Positions 1 through 11,834 of a stretch of DNA of 64,000 nucleotides are shown here, piece after piece. The translations under genes were made by a program, and so were the position numbers. The stretch is taken from positions 2,356,001-2,420,000 of the forward strand of contig WOAB01000583.1 of the NCBI GenBank assembly GCA_027886185.1, given 5' to 3'. Source of the stretch: Rheum nobile (lineage: Eukaryota > Streptophyta > Magnoliopsida > Caryophyllales > Polygonaceae). The notes under the pieces were generated by a model. The model was not told the origin of the DNA and did not search any database. It saw nothing but the letters and a program-made list of their open reading frames with translations. Numbering within the stretch: the first letter of the stretch is position 1; every line of letters starts with the position of its first letter.

Positions 1-936
1 GTGCTGTGGAGCCGTGGTGGTGCTACTGGTTCGTGTTGCTACTGTCCCGCCGTGCTGTAGCTGTGCTGTTGTCGTTCTACAGCCCGTCGAGCAACTGCTT
101 CCGATGGCGAGAAGTGGTGTTCCGGGGCTGAGATGTGGCCACCAACAAGGTAAGAATGTGTGTGTGTGGTCTGTTTAATTTTCGGACTCCATCCTTTGCT
201 GATTTTGTGGTGTTGTGCGTGGACTGGTGGAGCTGTGCAGCTGCGGTTCGTTGTTGTTGTTATGGTTCCGGCGACGAGGAGACTCTTCCCGGTGACTACC
301 GCTTGGTTGTCGACAAGGTGAGCTTATGGGTTGGGTTAATTTCGAATTGATATTGGGTTAAATTCAGAATATTGGCTGAATTTTTATGTGCGTTCGAATT
401 GATATTGAATTGTTCGAATTGATGATGTATGGAGGTCCGAATTGATGTTGAATTGTTCTTCATGGGCAGTTGAAGAAGAATTTCGTGTGGAGCTTGGGTT
501 GATTTGTGTGTGTGTAGTGCTGAATTTTAGAAGGTATGATTTAGGGTTTGATTTGGGGGTTTAATTTGCTGGGTTCATTCGAATTGCGCAGGCATAAATT
601 GACTGAGATAGGGTGTGATTGACCTAATTAATTAAGGGTTTGATTTTAGGGTTTTGAATTGGGGTTTTATTTGGTTGTGGATTGGATGAGTAATTAATGT
701 CAGGGATTTGCTCGGATTGATTCGCAGGTTCGTTCGGATTGACTGGAGATCTCTGAGGTCGTTGTGGTTCGACTTGAGGCAAGAGGATCCTTGCTAACTT
801 ATATATTTTTATAAACTGATTATGTTTAATTTTACCGTTGCTTGAGCTATTATTTTAATTGGTTTGTTTGACTATATAATGGCTTGGATGAGATGTGTGA
901 TAATGTGTGATGAGGTGTGATAATGTGTTGGATTGA

Positions 937-1080
937 ATGTGTGTGTGTGTGTGTGTGTTGGATCGTGTGTGTGTGTTGGATTGAATGTGTGTGTGTGCGT
1001 GTGTTGGATTGAATGTGTGTGTGTGTGTGTTGGATTGAGTTTGTGTGTGTGTGTGTTGGATTGTGTGTGTGTATGTGATT
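937..1080. repeat. (TG)n microsatellite cluster
   Basis: Several (TG)5-12 tracts are separated by a recurring TTGGATTGAATG spacer, so this is a compound microsatellite with a higher-order unit of roughly 35-40 bp. The Val/Cys-rich and His/Thr-rich open frames across it come from the repeat and are not genes. Confidence 0.9.
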
Positions 1081-1300
1081 ATGTGATATTTGATTGGTTG
1101 GCATATGAAGTGTTTGAATTGGTGTCGGTGTAGTGGTGGAATGTTGTTGGTTGGTGAAAGTCCTTATATTTAGGGCCTCGGTGGGTATGAACCCCCGAAG
1201 GTCGAAGGGTCAGGTGATGATAGTCTCACCAAACCGCGTAGGGTGCACGCCTACGTCGTTAAGGGCCAAGGGTTGGATGGTAAAAGTCCCATTCGGAAAG

Positions 1301-1510
1301 TGTGTGTTGATTGTCTCACCCGGTGATGTGGTGGTGAAGACGGAGGTTGGATTGGAGGTGTTGGTGGTTGTGGGTGTTGATTGTCTCACCCGATGATGTG
1401 GTGGTGGAGACGGAGGTTGGATTGGAGGTGTTGGTGGTTGTGTGTGTTGATTGTCTCACCCGGTGATGTGGTGGTGGAGACGGAGGTTGGATTGGAGGTG
1501 TTGGTTATGT
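1301..1510 (+). repeat. 70-bp tandem repeat, three copies
   Basis: Three head-to-tail units at 1301-1370, 1371-1440 and 1441-1510. Each contains TTGATTGTCTCACCCG followed by a GGTGGTGGAGACGGAGGTTGG-type block, and the copies differ by only a few bases. A related but diverged segment precedes the first copy at about 1195-1300. It lies inside the left LTR. Confidence 0.9.
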
Positions 1511-2886
1511 GTTGAATGTTGGTTGTGTACTTGATTAAGTGGTTGTGTTAATGATATTGGTTGTGTACCTGAATACGTGGATTTGTGATGAATGTTGATT
1601 ATGTACTTGATTAAGTGGTTTATGTTGGACGTTGATTGTTATTAGTTGTGGTTGTGGGTCATTGTTGGCCATTGGTTGTGGTTGTGAATTTCGTGTGTTA
1701 TATTGTTAATTGTAACTAGTCAAAGTTGTGAATCTCTGTTGATGTGGATGCTGGTATTAGCTAGTTTCGGATAAAAGGGTATGTTGATTGATTATGAAGG
1801 TCGATTGTGTGGATGTTGTGAAGGTTGGTTTCCCATCTTGAGGGTGTGGGCCACATGGTTTGAATTTGAGTGTATGAGTTCCAGTCTATGTTAACGAACA
1901 GGCGGCACCAGAAGGGTGGCTGGCCTGGATTGTTATTTTGTTATGTTTATATGTGATGATTATCTCGTTGATGCTTATGTGTTTGTTGATGTGAAGGTTA
2001 ATTGATTTTGTTGTGTTAGTGCAGTAGTGAGTTCAGTATAATTGGTTAGCTTTGGTTGTAAGTCAGTAGTAAGAGATGTGTATGTGCATAGAGTTGTTGA
2101 TTGAGGTATTAGTAATAGAGAGAATGATGGATTGGACGTGTCAGTGAAGTTGGATTGGATCGTTTTATTCGTTTATGCTTGTGATGAGTTTGATGATGGA
2201 TTGATTGAGGTTAGTATAGTGAAGAGTTGGATAAGGGTGTGTAATGAATGGTATGTGATAGTGGGTGTATATGTTTTGACGTGTGGTTGGCATTGGTTGG
2301 TTGATATGATTAAGTATAGTTATGATATTATATATTGTGTGGCGTGTTGTCGTTGTTGTGAGTTGGTTGGTGATATATGTATGTGTTTTGAACTGTTTTG
2401 GCTTGAGGAATCTTGCCATAGTCTTTTATGGAGACTGACCAACCTCGGTTTACGTGCCATGGTTGGCTGGGGTATCGGGTCCCCCAGTCAATCAGGCTTT
2501 GCAGATTTAGCGCCAGCAAGGAGGATCCTGATCACCGTCGGTTTTGGAGTCGAGAACTCTACTTTTGGTTTGAGACTTTGACTTGATTGTATGTATCGTT
2601 TTGGTTTTGGACCTTGAAGTGGTCGAACTTGTTGTATTGGCTTCTGGCTTTTGGTCTTTGGTTGTTGGTTTCTGGTTTGTAAATTGTAGTACTTTCTGTA
2701 TGTTAAGTTGATTATGGTTTCAACTTTGAACAGGTTTTGCAGGTTTTCCGCTGTGCCGCTTTTGATACATTATATATATATGGGTTATGTTTTGCATTTT
2801 TTTTCTTTCGCATTTTTTTTTCTTTCACCGCCTTATAATCCTTCTGGATTATGGCACTGTAGCACCACTGACCTGGGGGTGTTACA

Positions 2887-3391
2887 ATAGGATATAACCA
2901 TAAGATATAACTATAAGATATAATCATAATATATAATTATATGATATAACGATATGATATAATCAAATTGGATATAACTATAAGATATAACCATAGTATA
3001 TAATTATAGGATATAACGATAAGATATAACCATAGTATATAACTATATGATATAACCATAAGATATAACCAAATTGGATATAACTATAAGATATTATCAT
3101 AATATATAATTATATGATATAGCGATATGATATAATCAAATTGGATATAACTATAAGATATAACCATAGTATATAACTATAGGATATAACCATAAGATAT
3201 AACCAAATTGGATATAACTAAAGGATATAACCATATTATATAACTATAAGATATAACCATAAGATATAACCAAATTGGATATAACTATAAGATATAATCA
3301 TAATATATAATTATATGATATAATGATATGATATAATCAAATTGGATATAACTATAAGATATAACCATAGTATATACTTATAGGATATAAC
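2887..3391 (+). repeat. AT-rich minisatellite, left block
   Basis: About 505 bp of variants of an 11-bp monomer (ATATAACYATA type). A CAAATTGG interruption recurs roughly every 65-110 bp and gives a higher-order unit. The block starts directly after an LTR end (GTTACA) and stops directly at the TGTAAT start of the next LTR. The same repeat reappears at 16371, 19078 and 21879. Confidence 0.92.
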
Positions 3392-3613
3392 TGTAATATC
3401 CCTCATTTTGTAGGGGTAATTTTGAAATTTTCTAATGCCCATATTACAAGTCAGATTAAATTCAGAGAAGATACGGACATTTTGTGAGATGTTTGGTCTC
3501 TGTAATATTTTTCTGAGTAATATAAAATACAGTTAAGGTATTTTTGGGTTAAAAAGTCGTTCGTGTACGAATATTATTAACCCGAGCGGCAAAACGGACA
3601 AAAATTGGCCAAA

Positions 3614-3705
3614 GCGGCGAAAGCGGCGACCGCCGCCAGAAAGTGGCGACCGCCTCTAGGCATAAATCGGGCGGCGACCTTCTGTCGTCGGCGGCGACCG
3701 CCGCC
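3614..3705. other. GC-rich motif block A of the LTR, upstream of the TATA box
   Basis: Contains GCGGCGACCGCCGCC and close variants about four times in otherwise AT-rich LTR DNA. The motif is itself near-palindromic. The matching block in the other copy is at about 12054-12139. Block B of the same LTR (4063-4127) repeats the same motif. Confidence 0.85.
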
Positions 3706-3810
3706 AATATCTCTGACATCGCCGGAGCAGGAAACTCGCGTCGTTAATGCCTCGGAGGACGCCCATTTGGTGGGGCAACGCAGCTGGCTGCTTCTCCTCC
3801 TTGCTTGGGT

Positions 3811-3819
3811 TATATATAC
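3811..3819 (+). promoter_or_regulatory. Probable TATA box of the 5' LTR
   Basis: TATATATAC lies about 420 bp into the LTR, followed by an A/G-rich stretch. The same string sits at 12244-12252 in the second LTR. TATA-like strings at comparable depth occur in the solo LTR (17157-17166) and, on the minus strand, in the reverse LTR (21355-21363). Confidence 0.6.
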
Positions 3820-4062
3820 AGAGGAAGAAGATGAATTCGAACTCGTCTGAACTCGCCCTTTCTCTTCCAAAATCTCGCCGGAAAATCCCATCTCGCCGGA
3901 GAACTTCAAAGCTTCGTCGAAGCTTCGTTCTTGAGTTTGGTTGATCTCAAAGTAAAGCTTTGGTGGCCCTAGGAAGCTTAGAATCCAAAGCAAACCAAAG
4001 GAGAAGCAAACTGATCGATGTCGGTGAGAATTCTTCTTCTCGAAAGTTTATGACCTGTTCGT

Positions 4063-4127
4063 AGCGGCGACCGCTGCCATGAACAGGCGGCGCCCGCCGT
4101 AAGGCAAGCGGCGACCGCCGCCGCCAG
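4063..4127. other. GC-rich motif block B of the LTR, downstream of the TATA box
   Basis: Three further copies of GCGGCGACCGCNGCC, some 250 bp downstream of the TATA box, where the leader RNA would be. The counterpart in the second LTR is at about 12497-12560. Blocks A and B carry the same motif version in this LTR family. Confidence 0.85.
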
Positions 4128-5667
4128 GACCTTGTCATGTTTTGGCCTTGGCTTCTGTGGCTTTTGATCGGGCTCCGTTCCCTTCGATTCCTTTCGTTAT
4201 TCTTTAGATTCGTACTAGCTATTGTCGAATCTAACTTAGGGTCTCATTATGGGTCGTTCCAGAAGGATTTAACATCCAGGATCCATCCCAGTCCCAGACC
4301 CGGAAACCTCTTGTTCCTAAGCTTCGTTCAAGCTTTCGGCTGATCTAAGGCAAGTGGCGGTTCACTCTTGCTCATCATTCCATATTTCCATTAATTATCA
4401 ATGGTTTGGTTGTTAATTAAATTGGAATGATTTATTATTTTGTTGGGAATTGTTTTATTAAATGATATAAAAGGAATATGATATTATAATAGGTTCTATA
4501 TCTGCTAGAACAACGCTATTATAGATATATATTTTGGCCTGAGGGCTTTGATATGATTATTGTTGTGCTTGGACTGTTTAGTTAGCACGAGTATTCGTAG
4601 GAGCGATGGACTAATTGAAGTCTAGTCGTTTCTTGATAATGAAAATGGTGCTAAGGGTTCTAAACTCAAAGACCATTTGGTGGGTCATGACCTTTATCTA
4701 TACTCGGGTATAGAGATGGTGGCACGAAGCTGGTGCTACAAACTTGGGATTCGTCCCTATCAGAAGTATGTCCTGCTGTCGACAGACATATAATTAAAAG
4801 CCTATAACGTGATGTGCGTTTTGGAATCAAATAAGATAAGTGCCCGAGCGCACATGATTAGTAAACCTCAGACGAGTAGTGCAGCTAGGGAATAGTGCAG
4901 CTAGGAAAGCTCATCTTGACTTTGATCAGAGTACCGTTCTCTTTCCAATCTGGATTCGCGTTAAGCGGTGAGGTTGGTCGTGAACCGAAACATCAAGTCG
5001 TTTTTGAACGCTTGTATGAAATTATTTATGTTCCCCAACATTGTCATACTTCCGATAAGACTCAATTCATTGGAGTCTTCTTTTGGGTTGATTGATGTGA
5101 GACCTGGTCTCCAGAATCTCCCTTTGATCATACCTTTTGATATATTCCAGTAGGAGTATGGTGGTTGACTATCGTCGTCGGTTTTAATTCGAGAAACGAC
5201 GAGTTTAACCTAATACGACTACTTCAAACCACTCTGCTTTGTACCCTTGTGTAGTCTTTCATTAGACTAACCAACCGTAATTATTCTCTGCATGGTTGGC
5301 TGGTGTCATCCGTTCGATTCGGCATATCAGATAAGCATCCGAGGAATGGAGGCTAGAACGACAATAAAAGTAAACGGTGGTTTTAATGGTTTATCAGGCT
5401 ACGATCCTTGGTGGGTGATCTTTATGATCAAGACCCATGTATTTACATTTATAAAGACTTCCGCTAAATACTTTGTTTTGTCCTATGGGGATTGGGATGT
5501 AATCCCCAGACATATGTTTTAATTAAAGGTTTTGATGTTTATATCTTAACCGTTGTTTATGAATTGTGTTGAAACCGGTAAAGCCTGGGGTGGCTTCGGT
5601 GTTGAAACCGGGGTCACTGGCGGTAATACCTTTCCAAACGGATTGAAATTTGGGGGTGTTACAGATC

Positions 5668-5680
5668 TGGTATCAGAGCC
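5668..5680 (+). other. Primer-binding site for initiator Met-tRNA
   Basis: TGGTATCAGAGCC starts four bases after the LTR end. It is the standard plant LTR-retrotransposon primer site, complementary to the 3' end of initiator methionine tRNA. An identical site follows the second LTR at 14039-14051. Confidence 0.95.
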
Positions 5681-5886
5681 TAAGTTTTAGAACGGGTTGG
5701 GTATTTGAAAACCAATTACTCGTTTTCAATTGAAAAGTATTTTCAAAAGGGCTCTGAATTTTCAAAATGAAAAGAATTTGAAAATAAAAACACCGTTCAT
5801 AGTCATGTCTCCTATCTATAGTCTGATGTAGTAAGCTTGCTTCTATGTCTAGAAAGACTAATTCCTTCCTCGTTATCCTGTAGGAT

Positions 5887-6813
5887 ATGGGTGCGTGTCC
5901 TTCTCATAAGAGAGACTCGGTAGATGCCGAGATGGATTCACCATCTCCAGGAAGGCTCGACTTCTCAATACCCTAGGGATGCTTCGAGGTTGGAGGACCA
6001 AGCAGCCCACCTGAGGAGATCAAGCATGTGCTTCCTGAGTCGGTAGTCCTGGTGTCAAGGAATGCTGTAGTTCCTGTGGCAGCACCAGTTGAGCCACCAA
6101 GGGGGGGAGCAATGCATGAAGATGAATCGTCTAGGTACGCGAAAGGGTACTATAATGACGATTACCAGATAGAAATGATTCCTGAAGGGAGCGAGGAGGA
6201 AGATGAAGAAGAGGACCCCATAGAGGAAGACCCCGACGAGGAAGAGGACCCCATCGAGGATGATTCCGAGGAGGATACCGAGATGGACCTCAACGGGCAG
6301 AACCAGGAGTCCGATGACTTGAGGCACTTGCTGGTGGATAGTCGAGAACCGGGGATGCAATTTATTCACCCCAGTTCAGAGCTACCACTTGTGCAAGAGT
6401 TGCCACCAGTGCCAGAGTACGCACTCATGTCTGATGCTGACTGGGAAATACTTTATACCGAGTACGGTATTGGAAGAAGTGGTAGAGAATCTCAGACTAT
6501 CCCTAGTCAAAGGAGAAGGAAGATGGAATCTTAACTACGAGAGATCCTTCGCCAAAGCGAGATGATCTCTTCTGAACAGCAATACCAGATGGATAAATTG
6601 ATCGCTAGTTCTCACAGAAGGGCTGGGCTAGGAGAGCCAAACGTGGAAGATCCATACTTCACCATGACTGAGATAAGGCGAGGAACACCAGAATCATGTG
6701 TTACAGGACCAAGTAGGGTGCATAGTCCATCGTCAGAATCCGATGGAGAACCCCGTCCGAAGAAGCCTTGCATGGGAAGTCTACCGTATAGGAAACGTTT
6801 CGGAACACCGTGA
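5887..6813 (+). pseudogene. Acidic extra ORF upstream of gag, broken copy
   Basis: Begins with ATG at 5887 and is colinear with the intact 310-aa ORF at 14258-15190. It is interrupted in frame by TAG at 5974-5976 (CAG in the other copy) and TAA at 6532-6534 (GAA in the other copy). The middle carries a Glu/Asp-rich run (repeats of the type EEDPxEEDPDEEEDP) and a poly-G run of 7, against 13 in copy two, a difference of 6 that keeps the frame. I recognise no known domain. It lies between the primer site and gag, a place where chromoviruses normally have no gene. It may be a dispensable or lineage-specific protein; function unknown. Confidence 0.8.
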
Positions 6814-7094
6814 TAAGGACCGACGTTGCCTGTAGCAGTAGTTTCCTTTTCTTAGTATTTCAGCATGTACCGTGTAAATATTCTAGTATTGCGGCATGTA
6901 CTTTGTGAAATACTACAATCTCCGAGCAATTTTGACCTGACGCTCGGGAGATCGGCTAATGTGCAGTTTGTAAAATAGTTCAAGTTCATCTATATAAGTA
7001 CCAAGTTGATCTATTCTGAGTTGATTTTTATTACATTAAGTATTTTGGGAAAAATATTAATGTATGAAATCCTTGGAATTTGATCGATAAACAG

Positions 7095-10000
7095 ATGGTG
7101 AACACAATGAACAACACTCGTTCTGATGCTGGTAACCATCCCAGACACAACGAGAGGAGCGCTGGAACTCCTGAGAATGTACGTGAGTCCAATTCTCAAC
7201 ATGATCCCAGGAGCAATGCTCTGAGGATATTTGACGAGGCGACCGTTGCTGAAATTCGGGAAATTTTCATGCACGCAATGACTGATGTCTTACACCCGAG
7301 TGTGTCTCAGGCACAGGATGTGTCGGCATCCTCAGCAGCCCCGGAAGTTGAGGAACAAGAAACTCATGTACCCCGGCATCAGGAGACTATAGTCAAAAGC
7401 AAGAATGATTGTGGCCGAGCACTGAAGGCCATAAATTCTATGAGACCCGACAACTTCAACGGGAAAGGTGAACCAGTTGAGGTGGTGCATTGGTTTTCCC
7501 ACATGGAGCGGTTATTCCGCAGTGTAGAGTACACGGAAACCAAGAAGGTGCACATAGCTTCTCTGCAATTAAAAGGAGATGCTAGTGAGTGGTGGGAAAA
7601 CACCGGTCTTGCGGATAGCCCTGATTTAAGTTGGGCAATGTTTAAGACTAAGATGATAGACCGATTCTTCTCTCGGGCAATGAGAGAGGAAAAACGCAAG
7701 GAGTTTCTTTACCCTAAGACTGAAGGGTTAAAAGTGGCTGAATTGGCAATTAAGTTTAATCACTTGTTGCCATACGCCGGATCGGATGTATCCACTGAAG
7801 AACAGAAGATTTGGCATTTCCATGAGTGGATGAACCCAAAGATTAAGCCAATGATGTTAAGCCACAATTGCTCTACTCTGGAACAATATGTGGATGTGGC
7901 TTATAAGCTAGAGGCAACTCTAGAAGAATCAACCAAGAGGAAGAATCGCAAGAGGTCGACACATAATCAACCTCAGGCAAGCGGATTCAAATGTCCTGCG
8001 CCACCGTCCAACTTTGCTAAATCCAGCAAGACAAAAACGAGTGGAACGCAAGGCGGGTTGACACAACAATCGGGTCAGGGCAAGAGTTTGATTCAGTGTT
8101 ATAACTGTGGTGACGCTGGGCACAAAAGCATTGCATGTCTAAAGGAGAAGAAGACATGTTTTGGCTGTGGGACTGAGGGGCATTTGCAGAAGTTCTGTTG
8201 GCAGGGAAAGCAGAAAGGAGCAGAGTCGCAACATGGGTCTGTTAGGCAGAGTAACCGACCCAGGTTCAAACCAGCAACGACTCCTAGTCCTTCGATGCAG
8301 ACAACTGCCCAGAATAAAGGAAAAGCCCCAGCAACTTCAGGAGGTCAGGGTCAACGCCTGTATGAGATGCGTGAGGCTGATGGACCTAATGCACCGATTG
8401 CTCAAGGTACCATATACCTTCACTCTACTCTTGTATGCATACTGTTTGATTCGGGTGCTACCCATTCCTTCATTTCATAGAGTTGTGTTAGTAAGTTAGG
8501 ATTAGTCTGCAACAAGGTTTGTGAGCCTTTCGTTGTGAATTTTCCTAATAGTGAACGCTTAGTAGGAACTAAGTGTCTGTCCGAGTTTCTGATTACCATC
8601 CAGGGTAAGAAATTCGAGGCAGATTTGATCTGTATTGCCATGGATCCCTACGACATTATCCTCGGTATGGATTGGTTGACACGCCATGGGGCAGTGATCG
8701 ATTTTAGTTCGAGAACAGTGACGGTGTCATCTGGGGGCCAGAGTGTGTGCAAGTTTAAAGGTCGGAATGACGCTGATAATGGTAGGCTTATAAACGCAAT
8801 GGCTGCGTTTAAGCTACTTCGTCAGGGTTGTGTCGGGTACCTTTGCTATCTGGACGAGCCCACGGAAGATGAACCATCGGTTCTTGATATTCCTGTGATT
8901 CGGGAATTTCTGGATGTCTTTTCGGAAGAGATTCCTGAATTACCCCCGCATCGTGTTGTGGAATTTTCAATTGATCTCAAACCGGGTACTGTGCCAATTT
9001 CGAAGGCACCGTACCGGATGGCTCCTGCTGAAATGCAGGAATTGAAGAAGCAACTAGAGGATCTTCTCGACAAAGGTTATATAAGACCGAGTGCATCGCC
9101 TTAGGGTGCTCCGATCTTGTTTGTCAAGAAGAAAGATGGATCGTTTCGGCTTTGTATCGACTACCGAGAGTTGAATAAAGTCACGATCAAGAACAAGTAT
9201 CCTTTTCCAAGGATTGGCGATCTGCTAGATCAGCTACAAGGAGCTAAAGTCTTTTCCAAGATCGATCTGAGATCTGGTTACCATCAGCTCAGAATTCGTG
9301 AGGAAGATATTCCGAGGACTGTATTCCGGACAAGGTATGGCCACTATGAGTTCGTAGTTATGCCATTCGGACTTACCAATGCTCCAGCGGTCTTCATGGA
9401 CCTGATGAATCGATGCTTTCACCAATACCTAGATAAGTTCGTGGTGGTTTTCATTGATGATGTTTTGATTTATTCCCCGAACGAGGAAGTTCACGAGGAA
9501 CACCTTCGGATTGTGTTGTCAATCCTTAGACAAAATGAGCTGTACGCTAAATTGTCTAAGTGTGACTTCTGGATTAAGGAAGTGGCCTTCTTAGGCCATG
9601 TGATCAATGAGAAGGGGGTAATGGTTGATCCCCAGAAGATTGAGGCGGTAGCCAACTGGAAGCGGCCTCAGAATGTGAAAGAGGTACGCAATTTCCTTGG
9701 ACTTGCCGGATATTATAGACAGTTTGTAGAGGGATTTTCCAAGATCGCTCTACCCATGACCGGTTTACTCCGCAAGGTCCATAAGAAGTTTGTCTGGACT
9801 GACAAGTGCGAGGCCAGTTTTCAAGAATTGAAACGACGATTGACCTCGGCACCAGTGTTAGCACTACTAGAAGGAAATGACGGATATGTAGTCTATAGTG
9901 ATGCTTCTAAGAATGGTTTAGGATGCATGTTGATGCAGAAAGGCAAGGTGATTGCTTATGCATCAAGGCAACTAAAAACCTATGATGAAAACTATCCGAC

Positions 10001-11798
10001 GCATGATTTGGAACTAGCGGCGGTAGTGTTCGCGTTGAAGATTTGGAGGCATTATCTCTATGGTGTGAAATGCCAAGTCTTCACCGACCACAAGAGTCTC
10101 AAGTACGAATTCACTCAAAAAGAGTTGAATATGAGGCAACGACGCTGGTTAGAGCTGCTCAAGGATTATGATCTTGAATTGTTGTATCATCCGGGCAAGG
10201 CTAATGTAGTAGCCGATGCACTGAGCCGGAAGACATCGCACGAGACAGTAGTAGCTCTCCTCACTACTCAAGCCAAGCTAAATCAAATGGTGTGTGAAGC
10301 TGAACTCTTGTATGATCAACGTAGAGGATACCTGAGTATGTTGGAAATTCAGGTTACACTACTTGATCAAATTCGAGAAAAACAAATTGATGATATAGTT
10401 TTGGTAAAGTTGAGCTGTGAAGCGTTGAACGGGAAAGCTCCCGGTTTTGTGATTCAGGAGGACGGATCACTCTGGTTTCAGAACCGGATTTGTGTGCCTG
10501 ACGTTGATGGTCTTCGCCAATTGGTGATGAGGGAAGCTCATTCATCAACTTATTCTGTACATCCAGGCTCTAGTAAAATGTACAAGGACCTCAGAATGAA
10601 GTTCTGGTGGCCCAACATGAAGTGGGATGTGGCATAATTCATGGCGAAATGCTTGACTTGTCAGAAGGTCAAGATAGAGCATCGCAGACCAGGTGGTGAA
10701 TTGCTACCTCTTCCAGTTCCAGAATGGAAATGGGAAGATATCGCAATGGATTTCGTCACAGGATTACCCAAGACTAGGAGTCAGAAAGATGCTATTTGGG
10801 TTATCATTGACATGCTCACGAAGAGTGCTCACTTCGTGGCTATTAAGTCAACATGGGGAGTCCAAAAGCTAACTGAAGTGTTTTTGCACGACATTGTCCG
10901 CTTACATTGTATTCCTAAGACCATTGTATCGGATCGTGATGGCCATTTTACATCGAGATTCTGGAAGGAACTTCACAAGGCCATGGGAACCGAGCTAAGG
11001 TTCAACACTGTATTTCATCCTCAGACGGATGGACAGTCTGAGAGGACTATCCAGACCCTGGAGGATATGTTGAGAGCTTGTATACTCGATCGTCCGACTA
11101 GTTGGGAGGACAACCTAAGTCTGATTGAGTTCACGTACAACAATAGCTGGCACGCTACTATCCAGATGGCTCCATTTGAAGCTTTGTATGGTCGAAAGTG
11201 TAGATCGCCAATTTGTTAGGATGAGAATGCCGACAAAATTTTACTCGGACCAGAGTTGGTCGAGAGAACTGCTTTAGATATTGCTTTGATCAGACAAAGA
11301 ATGTTGACCGCTCAAAGTCGACAGAAGTCTTACGCCGATCCAAGACGTAGGAATGTTGAATTTGAAGTTGGCGACAAGGTCTTTGTCAGAGTCTCGCCAT
11401 CCAAAGGCGTGTTCAGATTTGGTAAGCGTGGGAAGCTTAACCCTCGCTACGTGGGACCATTTGAAATCCTCGATAGAGTGGGATCCCTTGCGTACCATTT
11501 GGCATTGCCGCCATCGGTGCATCCAGTGCATAATGTGTTCCACGTATCCTTGTTGAGGAAGTACGTACCATATAAGTCTCATGTGCTGAGCTATGAAGAC
11601 ATCGAGATTCAAGCAAATGGTACTTATGAAGAGATACATATGCGTATTCTTGAACGCCGCGAGAAGCACTTGCGCAACAAGATCATACCGTTGGTACGAA
11701 TTCTGTGGTCCAAGTCAGGAACCGAAGAAGTTACCTGGGAGACTTGGGAGACTGAAGAGGATATGCGTAGACGCTTTCCCGAGATGTTTTCGGCCTAA
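7095..11798 (+). pseudogene. Ty3/gypsy gag-pol polyprotein, one frame with four in-frame stops
   Basis: A single frame of about 1,567 codons. Domains in order: gag core (residues about 115-250), two CCHC zinc knuckles (from about 335 and 355), protease with DSGAT (about 452), reverse transcriptase with FIDD (about 786), RNase H (from about 930), integrase with HHCC finger (about 1150-1190) and D,D,E core (about 1219, 1280, 1316), then a C-terminal chromodomain-like segment (about 1500-1567) as in Tekay/Del chromoviruses. Stops interrupt it at 8478-8480, 9102-9104, 10635-10637 and 11217-11219, yet the frame is never shifted. Two of the stops fall where family members have Trp. ATG 7095 is taken as the start; the open frame extends five codons upstream without an ATG. 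It would make capsid, copying and integration enzymes if intact; this copy should be dead. Confidence 0.93.
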
Positions 11799-11821
11799 GT
11801 TTCGGGGTCGAAACTCCTCTT

Positions 11822-11834
11822 AAGGGGGAGGTAA
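11822..11834 (+). other. Polypurine tract
   Basis: AAGGGGGAGGTAA lies directly before the second LTR and about 25 bases after the pol stop, the expected place for the plus-strand primer. A similar tract (minus strand, about 21807-21822) precedes the reverse LTR. Confidence 0.9.

Larger units (their letters stand above)
1..2886 (+). mobile_element. Right-hand part of a long LTR (gypsy-like), truncated by the window edge
   Basis: No coding region is convincing here; the open frames are low-complexity by-products. The stretch ends with GGGGGTGTTACA, the same type of terminus as the gypsy LTRs further right, and then passes straight into the AT minisatellite. Around 2440-2540 it has a CATGGTTGGCTGG segment that also occurs at the matching place in the other LTRs, which supports plus orientation. 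At least 2.9 kb lies in the window. The left end, PBS and partner LTR are not visible, so a solo LTR and a 3' LTR cannot be told apart. Confidence 0.6.
3392..5663 (+). repeat. 5' LTR of the gypsy element (2,272 bp)
   Basis: Starts TGTAATATCCC and ends GGGGGTGTTACA, with TG and CA termini, and is followed after 4 bases by the tRNA-Met primer site. It matches the LTR at 11835-14034 at roughly 97-98% by eye, apart from a deletion of about 70 bp in the second copy near 13945 and small indels in the GC-rich block. The 65-aa and 68-aa open frames shared by both LTRs are explained by LTR identity, not coding constraint. Confidence 0.95.

Noticed and set aside
933..1133. Open frames of Val/Cys and His/Thr repeats
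   Set aside because: Direct translation of the (TG)n microsatellite on either strand.
1133..1510. CRISPR-like array from the 70-bp units
   Set aside because: Units are head to tail with no unique spacers, in plant LTR DNA; an ordinary tandem repeat.
3605..3850. Ala/Arg-rich open frames over the GC-rich LTR block
   Set aside because: Produced by the GCGGCGACC motif repeats, with frames open on both strands.
4137..4343. 68-aa hydrophobic open frame found in both gypsy LTRs
   Set aside because: The LTRs are near-identical at DNA level, so sharing the frame is expected. No other evidence of coding.
7080..7094. Upstream start for gag before the ATG at 7095
   Set aside because: The five extra codons would need a TTG start; ATG at 7095 is the first standard start in frame in both copies (7095 and 15471).
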